From Craterostigma plantagineum (taxonomy: Eukaryota; Streptophyta; Magnoliopsida; Lamiales; Linderniaceae), in NCBI GenBank assembly GCA_027422505.1, contig JAPQWV010000418.1, forward strand, positions 372,001 to 436,000: 64,000 nt of DNA. The letters are read 5' to 3'. Position 1 is the first letter of the stretch. Each line of letters starts with the position of its first letter. The notes beneath the pieces were generated by a model. That model was not told the DNA's origin. It saw only the letters and a program-made list of their open reading frames with translations, and made no database searches. This document shows, piece after piece, positions 1 through 10,950 of this stretch. The position numbers were made by a program, and so were the translations under genes.

Positions 1-858
1 AGAATCTTTAGAATGTATGTTTTTAGCTTCCTCAATATGCGTTTGAGGCTAATTCACTGACAGGCGTCAAGGGTATTTCCCTAGATTTGTAGCTGTCAGT
101 TAATTCCTTATAGTCTAAGGGGATTTGAGCCCTATGTGTGGCTTTTCTCTTAGGTGATTCTAAAGCCTCCAGATCGTCTGCTTTAGTGAAGTGTCTAAGA
201 GTCTCTACTCCTAAGCCCATGTACTTTATGTCGTAACCTTTCCTTTTCTTTAAGACACACGGGTTAGTGAAACCTAAGCCTTCAATGGGATTATAGAAGT
301 CTATATCCTTGGGCTGATTTAGATAGATGGTCTCTGTTCAAAATGTCCCCTACGCGTAAGAATATCGTCTAATTTCTTTATTTTACCGTACAATTTCTTA
401 CGTTCTTCTCCTAAGAGAGCAAAATTATTTTCCACCGTTAATTTGGCGGCTTTACAGGCATCTAGTTCCTTCACAAGTTCACCAACTTTAGTTCACAATT
501 TATCTAATTCGGTTTCTAGATGGGTGATCTTGGAGGTCGCTTCGGTTATTCTACAATTGAGATTAGCTGTCTCATCGAGATTTCTAACTAAGCAATTGTA
601 GTTATTTTCTAGCCTGTCTTCTAACTCCTTAATCTTTTAATCATTTTTCTCTTTTGGAGGATTCTTAGTTTGAAGGTTGCTAGTCTTATTAAGTCTTAGG
701 CTCTCAGTTAGTTATTCTATTTTATCCTTAGAGCTTCTAAGTTCTGATTCTAGACTAGTAACTTTCTCCTGAGTCTCAACTAGTGCTTCTATACTTCCCT
801 AACGCTTTTCTGCTCATGTTTATGTTAGTGTATTCTAATTGATACGATCCTAACATGG
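1..858 (-). pseudogene. copia gag-protease spacer (coiled-coil region), copy 1
   Basis: This continues gag on the minus strand. Translations are rich in Glu, Lys, Leu and Ser with several in-frame stops, as expected for the long coiled-coil linker between zinc knuckle and protease in this copia type. The largest open piece (220-32, 62 codons) is a basic, Ser/Thr-rich stretch that also occurs unchanged at 25005-24817. No catalytic motif is present. Element B has the equivalent region at about 48939-50209. Confidence 0.7.
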
Positions 859-2142
859 TCAATAATGTGAAGGAGAAACTACCTCTTGCGAAGATCTGGA
901 TGCACGGTCTTCGTCCGTCGTGTTTGAGATTTCGGCGTCAGAATGTTCGTCTAGGTGGGCCATTAGGGCAAGATTGTCTTCCTCTGAGCTAGACGTGTCC
1001 TCGAGCCAGTGGTCTTGTTCTGCCATAAGTGCTACTCCAGCTTCCTTTTGTTTTGTGAGTTGAAGCTTCATGGAGTAGTAATTAGCATCCCTCTTCTTCG
1101 GGAGAGTGCATTCTCTGGCAAAGTGACCAGGTTTTCCGCAGTTAAAGAGCATTTGGTCTGTTCTTTGATCGTCTTGACTTCGGAAGTCTCAGGTGCACGT
1201 TCTTTGTTCTTCGTGCTTGAGGTCCTAAGTCGATTGGCTGATGATGAGGACTTCTTTTTGAAGTACTGCTTGCTCATCATTTTTCCAATTAACGCCAGCT
1301 GCTTTCCCAGCACCTTCATGTGTTGGTTCCATGTCTGAATCTATTCGTTCAGACTCTGAGGGGGTAGGAGGCTTCATGATTTTTTCTTTTCTCAATTTTA
1401 AGCTCCTCTTCTCCGAGACTAGGGCAATTGAGTCGTCGATAAGTTTGCCCTTCTGCTGCTTCTGAATCACGCTGATGTCTTCCTCGTGCTGTGCGAGATT
1501 GTCAAACATGGCATGAATATCCAGCTCCTCGAGGTCTTTATTCTGTCGGATCTGAGTTGATATCTTTTTCCATTCCGAGGACAGAGAGGAAAGAAATCTG
1601 ATGTTGGTTTCCATGTTAGTCTTTGTGATTTCAATTTTCCTCATCTCATTCAAGAGGGTCAGATATCTTTGGTAGAGATCGTGTAAGCACTCCTCCGTTT
1701 TAGCTCTGAATGTGTCATAAGCTGTGAGAATGTTTGCCTTCTTGGCCTTGACACCAACTTCAGTTCGTTGCATCATCTTGTGCAGTTCATCCCACATACC
1801 CTTAGCGGTTGGGATACTATCGATCTGTCGATAGATGTCATTTGGGATTCCTTGCATAAGAGTGTTCTTGGCTATTACATCGGCTTTAGTTCTCACTCTT
1901 TCCTCCGCAGTATATTCCCTAGGCTCTTTCAGTCGCCTAGAGGCAGGAATTGGAGGGTTTGCAGTGTTGTCACTGGGCACGTTTACCCAGCACTGAGCTG
2001 GACCTTCCTCGATTAATGAGAGAAGATCTTCTGCCTGTTTGTTTTGCTCTATGAAGTTTAGAAATCGGCTTCTCCATACGGTATATTCGCCTCTCTTTAG
2101 AATCGGGGGACGATTATCGTTTCCAAGCGAATAGGCATCCAT
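859..2142 (-). pseudogene. copia gag (nucleocapsid) remnant, copy 1
   Basis: Gag binds and packages the element's RNA in virus-like particles. The start chosen is the Met at 2142, because the related gag of element B also begins with this M-D-A-Y-S-L-G motif; an upstream in-frame Met at 2208 gives a longer ORF. Roughly residues 20-240 form the UBN2-type gag domain, with the typical stretch GMWDELHKMMQRTEVG. The reading frame is lost after about residue 290. The zinc knuckle that follows (near 1110-1160) reads GKPGHFAREC, but two extra bases just after its first Cys codon put that Cys in a different frame from the remaining three ligands. The same defect is in copy 2, so it predates the duplication. 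Acidic Ser-rich sequence follows to 859. Confidence 0.88.
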
Positions 2143-3152
2143 TTTACCTTGAGTTGATGTAGGATATTCGTTTGGTGTTTTGATTACTTGAACTGATGTT
2201 ACGAGCATACAAGTAGCAAATTAGTTAGTAGCGTTTGATATTAAAGCAGTCGATAATTATTTTCGATTCAATGTTTAAAGTTCGATCGAAAATTAATTCA
2301 TCGAGAATAATTGTCACTGTTACTGTTCTCGTGTGAGAAAGTATGTCAGCGAAAAATTCCTTAATCGTGAATTTATTTCGATCGCCAAAAAGCAACATGT
2401 ATAGTGAGTTTCTCGCTGAGTCAAAGTAAATTCATTGACTGGAGAAGTTTCTCGGACGCAAATTATTTCGCTTAGTCAAACTTAAAAAGTGTGATCGAAA
2501 AAGTTTTCGACCATAAATTTTGCGCGCGCAAAGGTCAAGGTCTTCGTCGAAAACGTTTTTCGCTTAATAATGCTCGAGAAATTTTTTCTACTAAAATCGT
2601 TCTTGATAAAGACGACTTTAAGTTTGACTTTGTATTTTGATCGAGAAACAATTTCGCGTCGAGTTTTTCGATCGAGAAATTAATCTGATCGAAGAACCTA
2701 GCGAAAAAACTTGAAGTTATCGCAAAAAATCACAGAATACACAAAACACTGATTTAAGCAAAAACGATGAATTAGACCATGAGAATGCAGGTAATTGCTC
2801 GTAATCAGATGATAAGTATGCACGAACACACAATTAAAGACGTTACGAAGCAAAACATGTCGATTTTAAGCAAAATCAGAACGTGTTCAAACTGTTCTTC
2901 GTATGAACAGTGACTTTTCAGATTGAATTCAAACTGCTAAAATGATGTTCAAACAGCTACGAATCTAATCGCAATCAAAGTATAGCACTACAACGAGCAC
3001 AGAAACATCGAATTCAATCCAATTAAGCACAGAATTGAGCAAATCAGATCGAAAATCAGCTTTCGCGCCAAAACTGTTCTTCGCATGAACAATTTCAGAA
3101 TTAGATTTTCGATCCGATTTCTAACAATTTAGATCCAATACAGAACGAATCT
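2143..3152 (-). other. copia 5' leader (noncoding), copy 1
   Basis: No gene is visible in this 1-kb interval between gag and the primer-binding site. It is AT-rich and dense in variants of the motif GATCGAGAAA or GATCGAAAA, especially 2270-2710, and it includes a duplicated phrase around CTGTTCTTCG.ATGAACA (2898 and 3068). The equivalent leaders are 26929-27939 (A), 51637-52338 (B) and 61676-63375 (C, interrupted). Confidence 0.75.
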
Positions 3153-3163
3153 GCTCTGATACC
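3153..3163 (-). promoter_or_regulatory. copia primer-binding site (initiator Met tRNA)
   Basis: On the minus strand it reads GGTATCAGAGC, the usual complement to the 3' end of plant initiator methionine tRNA. It lies three bases inside the LTR edge at 3167. This fixes the LTR to its right as the 5' LTR of a minus-strand element. Confidence 0.9.
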
Positions 3164-3166
3164 GAT

Positions 3167-3515
3167 TGTTAGGTCCTTGATTATTAACTCCTATGATCCA
3201 AGACTCAAATCCTAAGGAATTCGATTAGAATTGTATGAAATTAATTTCGATCGAATAACTCGTTGAAGAACTTGAGAGAGAATTCGAGTAGTGAGAGAAT
3301 GGTTCTTGAGTTTCTCTCTCTAGAATTGGATTTGGAAGCTTTTCGGATCAATTGACTAAATTTTTCTATTAAGCACAATGTTTACAAGTCTATTTATACC
3401 AAACAAACTTGGTATAAATAACGAGTAAGTCCTAAACAATGAACAAATACATATAACACCCCAATCTAGGAAGACAACTAATAAATCAAAGCACATTTAC
3501 AAATCGTATTCTACA
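3167..3515 (-). repeat. copia 5' LTR, copy 1 (349 bp)
   Basis: It starts TGTTAGGTCC and ends TTCTACA on the plus strand, so both ends carry the TG...CA signature. The inner edge is fixed by the adjacent primer-binding site. It is identical in length to the LTR at 27954-28302 and clearly related to 52353-52702. A TATA-containing inverted repeat sits at 3391-3420. The partner 3' LTR is not in the window. Confidence 0.88.
3391..3420. promoter_or_regulatory. LTR promoter hairpin: 12-bp perfect inverted repeat around TATA
   Basis: The arms are TATTTATACCAA and TTGGTATAAATA with a 6-nt loop, a perfect inverted repeat. The right-hand arm read on either strand contains TATAAATA, a plausible TATA box. 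The same 30 bases occur in the copy 2 LTR and in the diverged LTR of element B. Confidence 0.8.
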
Positions 3516-3559
3516 AATAGTAATTCCCTTTTACCTAAAAATCAGACAGCGTTTTTAAA

Positions 3560-4847
3560 CTGATTACTTTTCAGCGCCCCCTTTTTCCTAGTCACCGCCC
3601 CTAAAAGACGATAAAAAGACGATTTTGTCCTTTGAATAAAAATTTTATTTAAAGCCACTTTCCAGAACACTTTCCACATCGCAATCATATATCCAAGTCA
3701 GACTCAAACAAAATAAAAAAAATTCAAATCGCAATGGATCGACGATAGGGACAGGAGAAAGGAAAGGCGACTGGTAAGCAAATTCTCGTAAAAATCGTTC
3801 GTACGTAGATGGATTATCGAACACGGGTCGGAATCGTTTCAGTCATCCGATTCAGGCAATGATCCACATAACTGACGTCCCGGATGCTTCTCAGTCCGTA
3901 TATGCAGTTTACGATCCGCATGCGGGGTGGTCTGGAGCAGGCAATAATGACGTACCGGATGATGCAGCATCGTTTCAGTCACCGGATGACGATGTGCCAC
4001 CGCCTCCTCAACTAAGTATTTTTCTCCTCTATATAAATTGACACGCGATGGCGAAAAAAATTAAATTGACTGCAATGTCGTGACTTAATATACACAAAGA
4101 AATTAAATTTATTTTTGCGTTACTCGTAAAAATGAAATAGAGGGTAACCGCTCCAGAGTCGTAGATGACGATTCCTGGAGGGTGCAGGGGCCACAGTCCG
4201 GTGGTCCAGATGACCCCGCAGTCCCATGATGTGTTATTATTTCGTTTATGTATCGAATGCGTACTATTTATGTTTGGAATATTTTTTTGCATCTTTATTC
4301 CGTTTCGAATTACTAATACAATAGATAGTCAGAAATTATAACACAAAAAATTACTAATACAAATAATTATTCCCGAAAAACTTAGAAAAAAATACGGTCG
4401 TTCGAGATTTTCTGCCAGGCAGTGCACCTGACCATTGAAATTTTCGGCCCTGCAGTGTACTGGCCGATCGATTTTTCGGCCAGACCTGTCAGGGTCGAAA
4501 ATACCGATGGGCCAGTACACTGCAGGGCCGAACGATATTTTTGGCTAGGCAGTGTCCAGGCCGAAAAAATCGACCGGCCGCACACAGCCCGACCGAAAAT
4601 TTCGTTAGGCCCGTGCACTGCAGGGCCGAAAGTATCGATCGATCGGTCCTAAAATGTTAAATTGATTTTTTTTTTCCGTTACCTCGTTTCGATCCATTGC
4701 CAAAATCGTTCGATCCATTGCCAAAGATCGTTCGACCAATTAGCATTAGCTTTTTTTTTTAATTAATTTAAATATCATAAGGGCAAAATTGTCTTTTACA
4801 GTCCTTTAGGGGGCGGTAACAAAAGAGGGCGGTGAATAGTAATTCCC
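3560..4847. mobile_element. Non-autonomous TIR DNA transposon, copy 1
   Basis: The left end begins CTGATTACTTTTCAGCGCCC. The right end, reverse-complemented, begins GGGAATTACTATTCACCGCC. The two align for about 65 bp, including ACCGCCCC, TAAAAGAC and TTTTGTCC or TTTTGCCC blocks. An 8-bp direct repeat TTTTTAAA flanks it at 3552-3559 and 4848-4855, consistent with a target-site duplication; 8 bp suggests hAT and 9 bp would suggest Mutator. No transposase is present. The only ORF (3859-4041, 60 codons) is acidic and repetitive, and could be a captured fragment. Just left, 3516-3528 repeats the terminal sequence AATAGTAATTCCC, probably the end of a second family member cut by the copia LTR. Confidence 0.8.
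4400..4645. repeat. GC-rich inverted-repeat cluster inside the DNA element, copy 1
   Basis: Two exact 23-bp arms, 4443-4465 and 4510-4532, are reverse complements of each other around the core CCCTGCAGTGTACTGG. A third partial copy (GTGCACTGCAGGGCCGAAA) lies at 4613-4631, and further TTTTCGG or CCGAAAA half-motifs lie between. The tract is much richer in GC than its surroundings. ORFs across it are by-products of the palindromes. Confidence 0.8.
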
Positions 4848-4855
4848 TTTTTAAA

Positions 4856-5280
4856 ACATGGTATTTGACAGGCTTTTTTAATTAAATAATTAAAAAAAAT
4901 CAACCATTAATAAAATAAACAACAATTGAAAACCATTAATAAAATAACGAAATTCGTACGATGGTAATACGAGTTCATTTCTAGAATACGAGATACTCTA
5001 GCCCGCTGGGACACGTAACGTAACTCGTAGAATGAAGATACGAGTTAGTAACTCGTATAATTATAATACGAGATACTTAATGTCCGACCAACCTGCATGC
5101 CCATGCAGCGTGTCGGCAATTATTCGTGTAACTCGTATATGATAATACGAGTTACATGAATATTGCAATTATTCACGCAACTCGTATGAATATATTACGA
5201 GTGAAGTTTCTATATATACTTCCTTATCGTTTTTTCTAACATAACACAAACTATTGATTTTCTCTAACATAACACAAAGA
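4856..5280. repeat. Hairpin array of AACTCGTAT / ATACGAGTT motifs upstream of MULE 1, copy 1
   Basis: The motif and its reverse complement recur at about 4966-4973, 4997-5003, 5023-5046, 5053-5076, 5127-5156 and 5180-5203. The best pair is perfect: arms TGTAACTCGTAT (5127-5138) and ATACGAGTTACA (5145-5156) with a 6-nt loop. The array ends about 80 bp before the first recognisable MULE codons. No gene is seen. It could be a subterminal binding-site array or promoter of the MULE; that is inference. Confidence 0.7.
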
Positions 5281-7750
5281 ATGGTGTCGAGTCGCATACA
5301 AGTCATAGTATATTTCGATGATGAATAATTCAATCATCCGATTCTACCATCAAATTAGTATCCGCCCTATTGGGTATAGGCGAGTTCGTCGCAACACCAA
5401 TTTTTTCGACTTTATATAGTTGTTGTTCGAAATTGCTGGTGCTGATAGCAGTCGTTGTTCGTTGATTGTCCATGTGAAAATGAATACTTTCAACATTCCC
5501 GCCACTTTCATCAGGAACTCCAAATCTCAAACGACAATGATTTACAATTTTTCATACATCCCGATTCAGAGAACAATTATGTTGAGGTTTTTGTTGAAAT
5601 AGTTGAAAATTCAATTGATTTGAACGAAGAACCTAATCGGAATATTGAGGAGCCGCGCGAGTTTCCTACGTTTGAAGTTGGTTCTTCGAGTTATACATGT
5701 CCGAATTTTCCCGACATTGTCTCTGTTATGGCAGGGTTCAGCAATGTTTCTCTGGAGATGCCGACCATTGATGTTCCACTCAATATACCAGAATCCGTGT
5801 CAGAACCCGTGCCGGATTTCGTGCCTGAAACCGAGGAAGATGTTGATGTTAGTGATTCGAAAGCGGACGATGAGGATCCACTGTCCGAGTTTCCCGTTCC
5901 CAACGAGGACGACGAGAAACAACGACGACGATGCGCCAGATGATACCACTCCGCTAAACTCTACTGCTCCAATACTATTTCACTCCGTCCCATTTTTCCA
6001 GATGTACCAAATGCCACCTCCTAGTGGGTGACGACTATGGTGGTTACGGGGAGTTTTACGACAGAGATAACCTATGTTTTGTCGAGGTATGATTTTTACA
6101 ACTGAAAAACATTTACAACGTGCCGTCAAAGATTTTTCGATCAGAGTTGCTAGACGCGAGTATTACGTCAACGAGAGCAGCAATACACGTTAGAGTGTTC
6201 AATGTGATCACACGAATGATTGCCCTTGGAGACTGAGGGCATCCTTCAAGCCAAAAAAAGGTTACTGGTCTGTTACAAAATTTGACCGCACACTTGCTAT
6301 ATGACAGAGCTAGCGAGCACATACCGTAATATCTCTCGATGCTGATACCGTAATATGACAGATTTGTTGGTTGGAACCGTAAAATCGATCCGCAGTTCCT
6401 GCCCAAAATGTCCAACATCTCGTGAAAGATAAATATGGCCACGAAATCTCGTAGTATTCAAACTTGGCATGGTCTGAAAATGGCTATGGAAAATGTTTAC
6501 GGTACGTGTGAAGAGTCTATTATCAAACTCCTAATATTTATGAAGGTGTTGCAGCATTACAATCTGAGGACAATCGTGAAGTGGCTGCATGTGCAGACAG
6601 GGAGACCTAGACACTTCCAACTCGGGTATGTTTGTGTCGATGGCTTCAAACATTGTCGAAAAGTTGTTTGTGTTGGTGTACGCATTTATAATCCAAATAT
6701 AGACACAAATTACTGATTGCTACGTCGCTGGACGCCAACCAACACATCTTTTCCTGGCGTTTGCCATTATCATGGAAGAAAGTACACACTCATGGACTTG
6801 GTTCCTTAACCATTTGAACGCATGTGTTTTAGAGAATCAATCGGTTTGCCTTATTTCGGATCGTCACCCAGGTATTTAATCTTTAGTAATATAATTTAGT
6901 CGTTATTTCCGTAAAATCAGTTACTCTTAGTGGCGTATAATGTGTACAGGTCTTATGGGGGCACAAGAGATACTGAATTCTTACGTCCACCAAATGGAGT
7001 GCGTCGCTTCTGTCTTCTGTCTTCGCTGGTACTGTGAATCATTGGATAAATTCAATCGCATTATGGATCAGATTACTGAATAATGAACGTGGGAAGCCAT
7101 GGTTAGAAAAAGTAAACATCGAGCAATGGACGTTCGTACACGACGGTAGTTACCGATGTGGTGTCATGATGACTACTATTTCAGAAGGTCTCAACGGGAT
7201 AATTAAAAGGTGCTCGAATGCTACCCGCAGGAGCAACCGTCGATTTCACTTTTCATAGGGGAGCTTTATTCACGATGTTAGTCTTTTATTTTAATTTTGT
7301 TGTTATGACTTCTTCATTTATATCTTAAAATTCACAGGTGCGTACAATGGCGAATAATGAAATTGATTGGTCACGTTATGCATCAAGAATATTTCAAAGT
7401 TGGACGGCAGAATCTTGGGATCACGTTGTATACCATTTTGATGCCGACAACATAAAACAGAAGTCATAACATCTGGAATTCATCAGCGCACGTATGTGGT
7501 AAGGATCAATGATCGAACATGCACGTGTGGAATTTTGAGCCGATATGCATCCCATGTTCTCTCGCACAGCGGCTTGTCGTCAATGGCAAATTCACTCCGA
7601 CAATTTATTGGCGCAGTATTACAGTACGGTGGAGTATTTGAAGACATATGAAGGTACCTTCGAACCATTGCACGATGAACGTTATTTGGACCCCCGAAGA
7701 TTGGACTCTTATTCATTAAGAATCTCGCCGAGAGAGAACTGGTTCCGGTA
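5281..7750 (+). pseudogene. MULE (Mutator-like) transposase remnant, copy 1
   Basis: MULE transposases cut and paste DNA elements with an RNase-H-like DDE fold. Readable pieces in several frames follow the family order: an N-terminal region (5281-5600), an acidic Glu/Asp-rich linker (to about 6030), the pre-catalytic domain with CPWRLRA (about 6220-6240), the region starting ATKSRSIQTWHGLKMAMENVYGT-like (6437-6720), a DRHPG motif at a clean GT-AG intron (6872-6949), TISEGLNGIIK, and a C-terminal SWIM finger (CTC followed by C and H, about 7515-7570). The first catalytic Asp region reads VGVR instead of VDG. Frameshifts split the acidic linker (near 5918) and the SWIM finger (near 7548), and both breaks are private to this copy. 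Confidence 0.88.
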
Positions 7751-7823
7751 GATATAGTCGATCGTTGTCTTCACCGTTTTGGTCTTATATATCCACTGTT
7801 GTTTCAAAATTGGTTTTTTAATA

Positions 7824-8076
7824 CTCCCTCCGTCCTGCTATCACATTTTTTCATTTCGGGCATCCCAATAATTTTATCACCTTTCCTTTCTGGGTAAAAA
7901 ATTAAATACCATTTTAAATGTAATTGTAGGGAAAAGTAACTAGTGGGAATAATTAGGAAATGTTATAAATTAAGCAAGCTGTTATATCTAATCTCATTGT
8001 ACTATATTATTATAATAATACTACCTTAATTTGCGTGCCCAACAACTTATGTGATAAAGTTGTTGGGACAGAGGAG
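7824..8076. mobile_element. Stowaway-like MITE, copy 1 (253 bp)
   Basis: It begins CTCCCTCCGTCC and ends with the near reverse complement GGGACAGAGGAG. TA dinucleotides flank both ends (7822-7823 and 8077-8078), as expected for Tc1/mariner-type target duplication. Nothing inside is coding. Compared with the copy at 32627-32888 it lacks about 7 bp near the left end and a few single bases. Confidence 0.88.
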
Positions 8077-8250
8077 TAATAATATAATAATAAATATAAT
8101 AATAATAATAGTAATAATAATAACAATAATATTAATCACAATAAATATAATCATAATATTATTAATAAGTATAATAATAATAATCGCGTTAAATATAATA
8201 CTAATACTAATAATAAAAATAGTAACAATAATAATAATAACAATTTGTCG
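8077..8250. repeat. (AAT)n-type microsatellite, copy 1
   Basis: Low-complexity AAT/ATA sequence with occasional interruptions directly follows the MITE. The long isoleucine-rich ORFs seen on both strands here are artefacts of the repeat. Confidence 0.9.
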
Positions 8251-9699
8251 CCGCAAATTTACGATTGAAATAGAAATCGAAAATTCTATTTGCGGTAGTA
8301 AGATTTGCGTTTGTACTTGATTTGCATCTATTTTGTCTATTCTGTACGTAAATTGCTTCGTTCGCATATAATCAAAATTAGATTTCTCCATGGTAAGTAT
8401 ATATGTTTCGATCTACGTCATCTATTGTATCGACTAAATCAAAATTTTGCCATCAAAATCTTTTTCGATGCAAACAGTAAATTGAAATCCAATTAGCACT
8501 GTTTGCAAGCAAGAAAGTTCTTCGACGACGTTAAACATGCAAAGATGCAGTTTTAGTCGAACATTCGATTCTTCAACTTTAAAACGCAGATAATCGAATT
8601 TTATACTATCAAAATGATCGAAAACACCAAACCTATAATAAACTGCAGAAATCGAACCAGATAAACATATTTAAATGGCTAAGCTTCTGCAAAATAGCCT
8701 ATGGGTTTTCACAGTTTTATAGAATCGAAAATCTAACATAGATTCAAGCGAAACATACAAAATGTAGAAGCGAACAGATATTAAAGTTACGCAAAAATCT
8801 AATAGACGTCGATTCTACCTTAGAAAGACGAAAAATCTGTTAAAAATTTAGAGAGATGAGTAGATTTTGAAATTCGTCTTTGCAGTAGTGTTTTTCGCTT
8901 AGAAACGTTTTATCAACGATGCATCTAGAGATTTGGGATTTTATGCGTGTAATTAAGGATTTTCGACTGCAAACAATAGCTTTTTCCAATTGGGCTGATA
9001 CATTTTTGAAACTAAGACGGATCATGGCCAAAACTGTTTACGTTCGAGAAACTTTCGATCGAAAATTAACTTTTCTATCCACCAGTTTCTCGATTGTAAG
9101 TGTTTGTAAATTTTCTTTTTCAGGTTGGCCCCTATTGAAACTAAAAACCACATAATTGCTCCCCCTAAATATGAAAACAAATGCAATTAACTCCCTGTAA
9201 TTCTGAACAATGACATTTGGCTCCAAATTCAAATTTTGAAAATCTGCAATACTTAGAGCAAAACTGTCGAGAAAATTAGAGTTAATTAGGAAGCAATTGT
9301 TTAATCAGGCTCCCCCTGAATAATTATACCAATTTCGCGAGCTCCGGATCATGAAAAATTGTGAAGACCTTCTCACAGAAGTGTGTTGTAGCAAGGAAAA
9401 TCATATCGAAAATTTCTGCAACACTTAGAGAAAGAGACATAAAAATTATTTGGAGCTCAAGGCATATTATTTTGTAAATGCTCCCCCTCAATTAATGCAG
9501 CTAAACTGATATATGAGGCAAACTCATAAAATCAATCTAAGTCAAAATCCATAAAACAGCAATTGGTCATTTTAGCATAGATACATGGTCCCCTAATACA
9601 ATTGTGCGAGGGGTGAGCAAGAACAAAAACTCGCATATTATCAATTCAAAGCAAATGCAAAATAAAACTGCATACATATCGGCCCTGAAATTCATACTA
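8251..9699 (-). mobile_element. copia 3' UTR remnant (same family as A and B), copy 1
   Basis: No coding region. Landmarks shared in the same order with the 3' UTRs of A (17350-18950) and B (42240-43690) are: the TTCGTTCGCATATAATCAAAA block, GCACTGTTTGCAAGCAAGAAAGTTCTTCGA-like sequence, the GATCGAAAATTAA motifs near 9057, GCTCCCCCTAAATATGAAAA (9162), AATTAACTCCC, and further CTCCCCCT runs (9312, 9479). The orientation is therefore minus. Pol and LTR are gone: the left side meets the microsatellite and the right side is cut by the LINE. Confidence 0.75.
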
Positions 9700-9725
9700 G
9701 AGTCGTTTTTCTCTCTCTATCGGCC

Positions 9726-10760
9726 ATGGCAAAGAAGAGGAAACCGACGACACAGAGGTGGCGCCGGTCACGGTGGTGACGCCGCCGCCCCCTACTTCTG
9801 AGCAATCGAAGGAGAATAACAAGCGTAGCAATGATAGCAGGAATCTCAGCAATAATAGCACACCGAATCGCGGAAGTAATTCTGTAGCATCGAAAGGCAC
9901 TGTTCCATTGGTGCATCCTCTGGAACTCATCAACAGCCAAACTCACAGACCTATGACGTTGAGCTGGAGAAGGAATGGCCTAAGCTGGCATGATCGACGG
10001 GGCGAGCACCTACACAATCCACTGAGAGCAGTCCGTGACGCCGATTCAATGCGAACCTATTGAAGAACCAGGACAATCGGTTGGACTATGTAGCCCCAAT
10101 TTCTGAGGATGGACAGGAAATAGGTGTAATTGAACAAGAGGAAATCCAGGAGGCAGTGGAACACTGGAATTCTGCAATTATGTGTTACGTGCTTGGGGCT
10201 AACCCGCCGTATGGAGTTATGTCTGGATTTTTGAGCCGGAAATGGGGAAAACTAGGTCTGACAAACGTGTGGCAAGTGCGGCAAGGGCTATTCCTGGCGA
10301 GATTTGACAGTGTTGCAGCTAGGGATAGAATCCTGCAATCAGAAATACTGCATTTCGATAAAAAACCAGTGGTATTAGCACCATGGACTGAGGATACACA
10401 ATTGAAGAAAATAGGAGTGGAAAGTGTTCCTATTTGGGTGCAATTACCACAATTGGAGTTAAAATATTGGGGAACCAGAACACTTAGTAAAGTGGCGAGT
10501 CTGATTGGTAAGCCAATCATGACAGATGATGTGACGAGGAAAGTGGAGAGAATCCACTATGCGAGGGTTACGGTAGAGGTGAACCTTAACATACCGCTAA
10601 AGGAGTCAGTCCAATTTCTAAATGAGAAGGGGCAGTTAACGAGCAGAAAGTAACATACGAGTGGAAGCCTGTTCGATGCCAGAAATGTCAGCAGTATGGG
10701 CATGAGGAATCAACCTGCAGGAAAGAGGAAAAAAGAGGATGGCAGCCCATACGAAAGAGC
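9726..10760 (+). pseudogene. LINE ORF1: DUF4283 RNA-binding protein with CCHC knuckle, copy 1
   Basis: ORF1 proteins of plant LINEs coat the element RNA. A Ser/Asn-rich N-terminus (from 9758) is joined by frameshifts to a DUF4283 domain at 10060-10653, with the family stretch FLSRKWGKLGLTNVWQVRQG and later WVQLPQLELKYW. One base after the ORF stop, in another frame, a zinc knuckle CX2CX4HX4C (C-Q-K-C ... G-H ... C) spans about 10677-10720. The open 594-bp piece uses a TTG at 10060, so its real start lies upstream in the same frame. At least two frameshifts make the gene dead. Confidence 0.82.
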
Positions 10761-10950
10761 TTAACAGAAGCAGTGATCAATGAGCCGACTGAGACAATGG
10801 ATAAGGCACCAGAGGAACCTGTTGTGGGAACAGGGGGAGTGGAAGCAAGTTGGGGAACTGGTGTTAGAACATCCTGGGCAGAACTGGTCCAGAGTGAGGA
10901 TACAAGAAGACAGATGATGATGGAATACAACCCTTCCAAGCAGAGGGTCC

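Larger units (their letters stand above)
1..3515 (-). mobile_element. Ty1/copia retrotransposon, copy 1 of element A (5' part: LTR, leader, gag, spacer)
   Basis: Read on the minus strand, this is the front of a copia element: 5' LTR (3515-3167), primer-binding site, leader of about 1 kb, gag, and the gag-to-protease spacer, which runs off the window start. It is the duplicate of 24786-28302. Protease, integrase and reverse transcriptase would lie left of position 1. Lineage is uncertain; the long coiled-coil spacer after the zinc knuckle and the long 3' region of its relatives suggest a SIRE-like branch. Confidence 0.9.

Noticed and set aside
3859..4041. 60-codon acidic ORF as a host gene
   Set aside because: It lies inside a TIR element, is internally repetitive and has no recognisable domain; at most a captured fragment.
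4329..4652. Several overlapping ORFs on both strands in the GC-rich tract
   Set aside because: They mirror each other because the DNA is palindromic; no codon bias or domain.
8047..8391. Long isoleucine-rich ORFs on both strands (also 32832-33206)
   Set aside because: They are readings of an (AAT)n microsatellite; there is no domain, and both strands are equally open.
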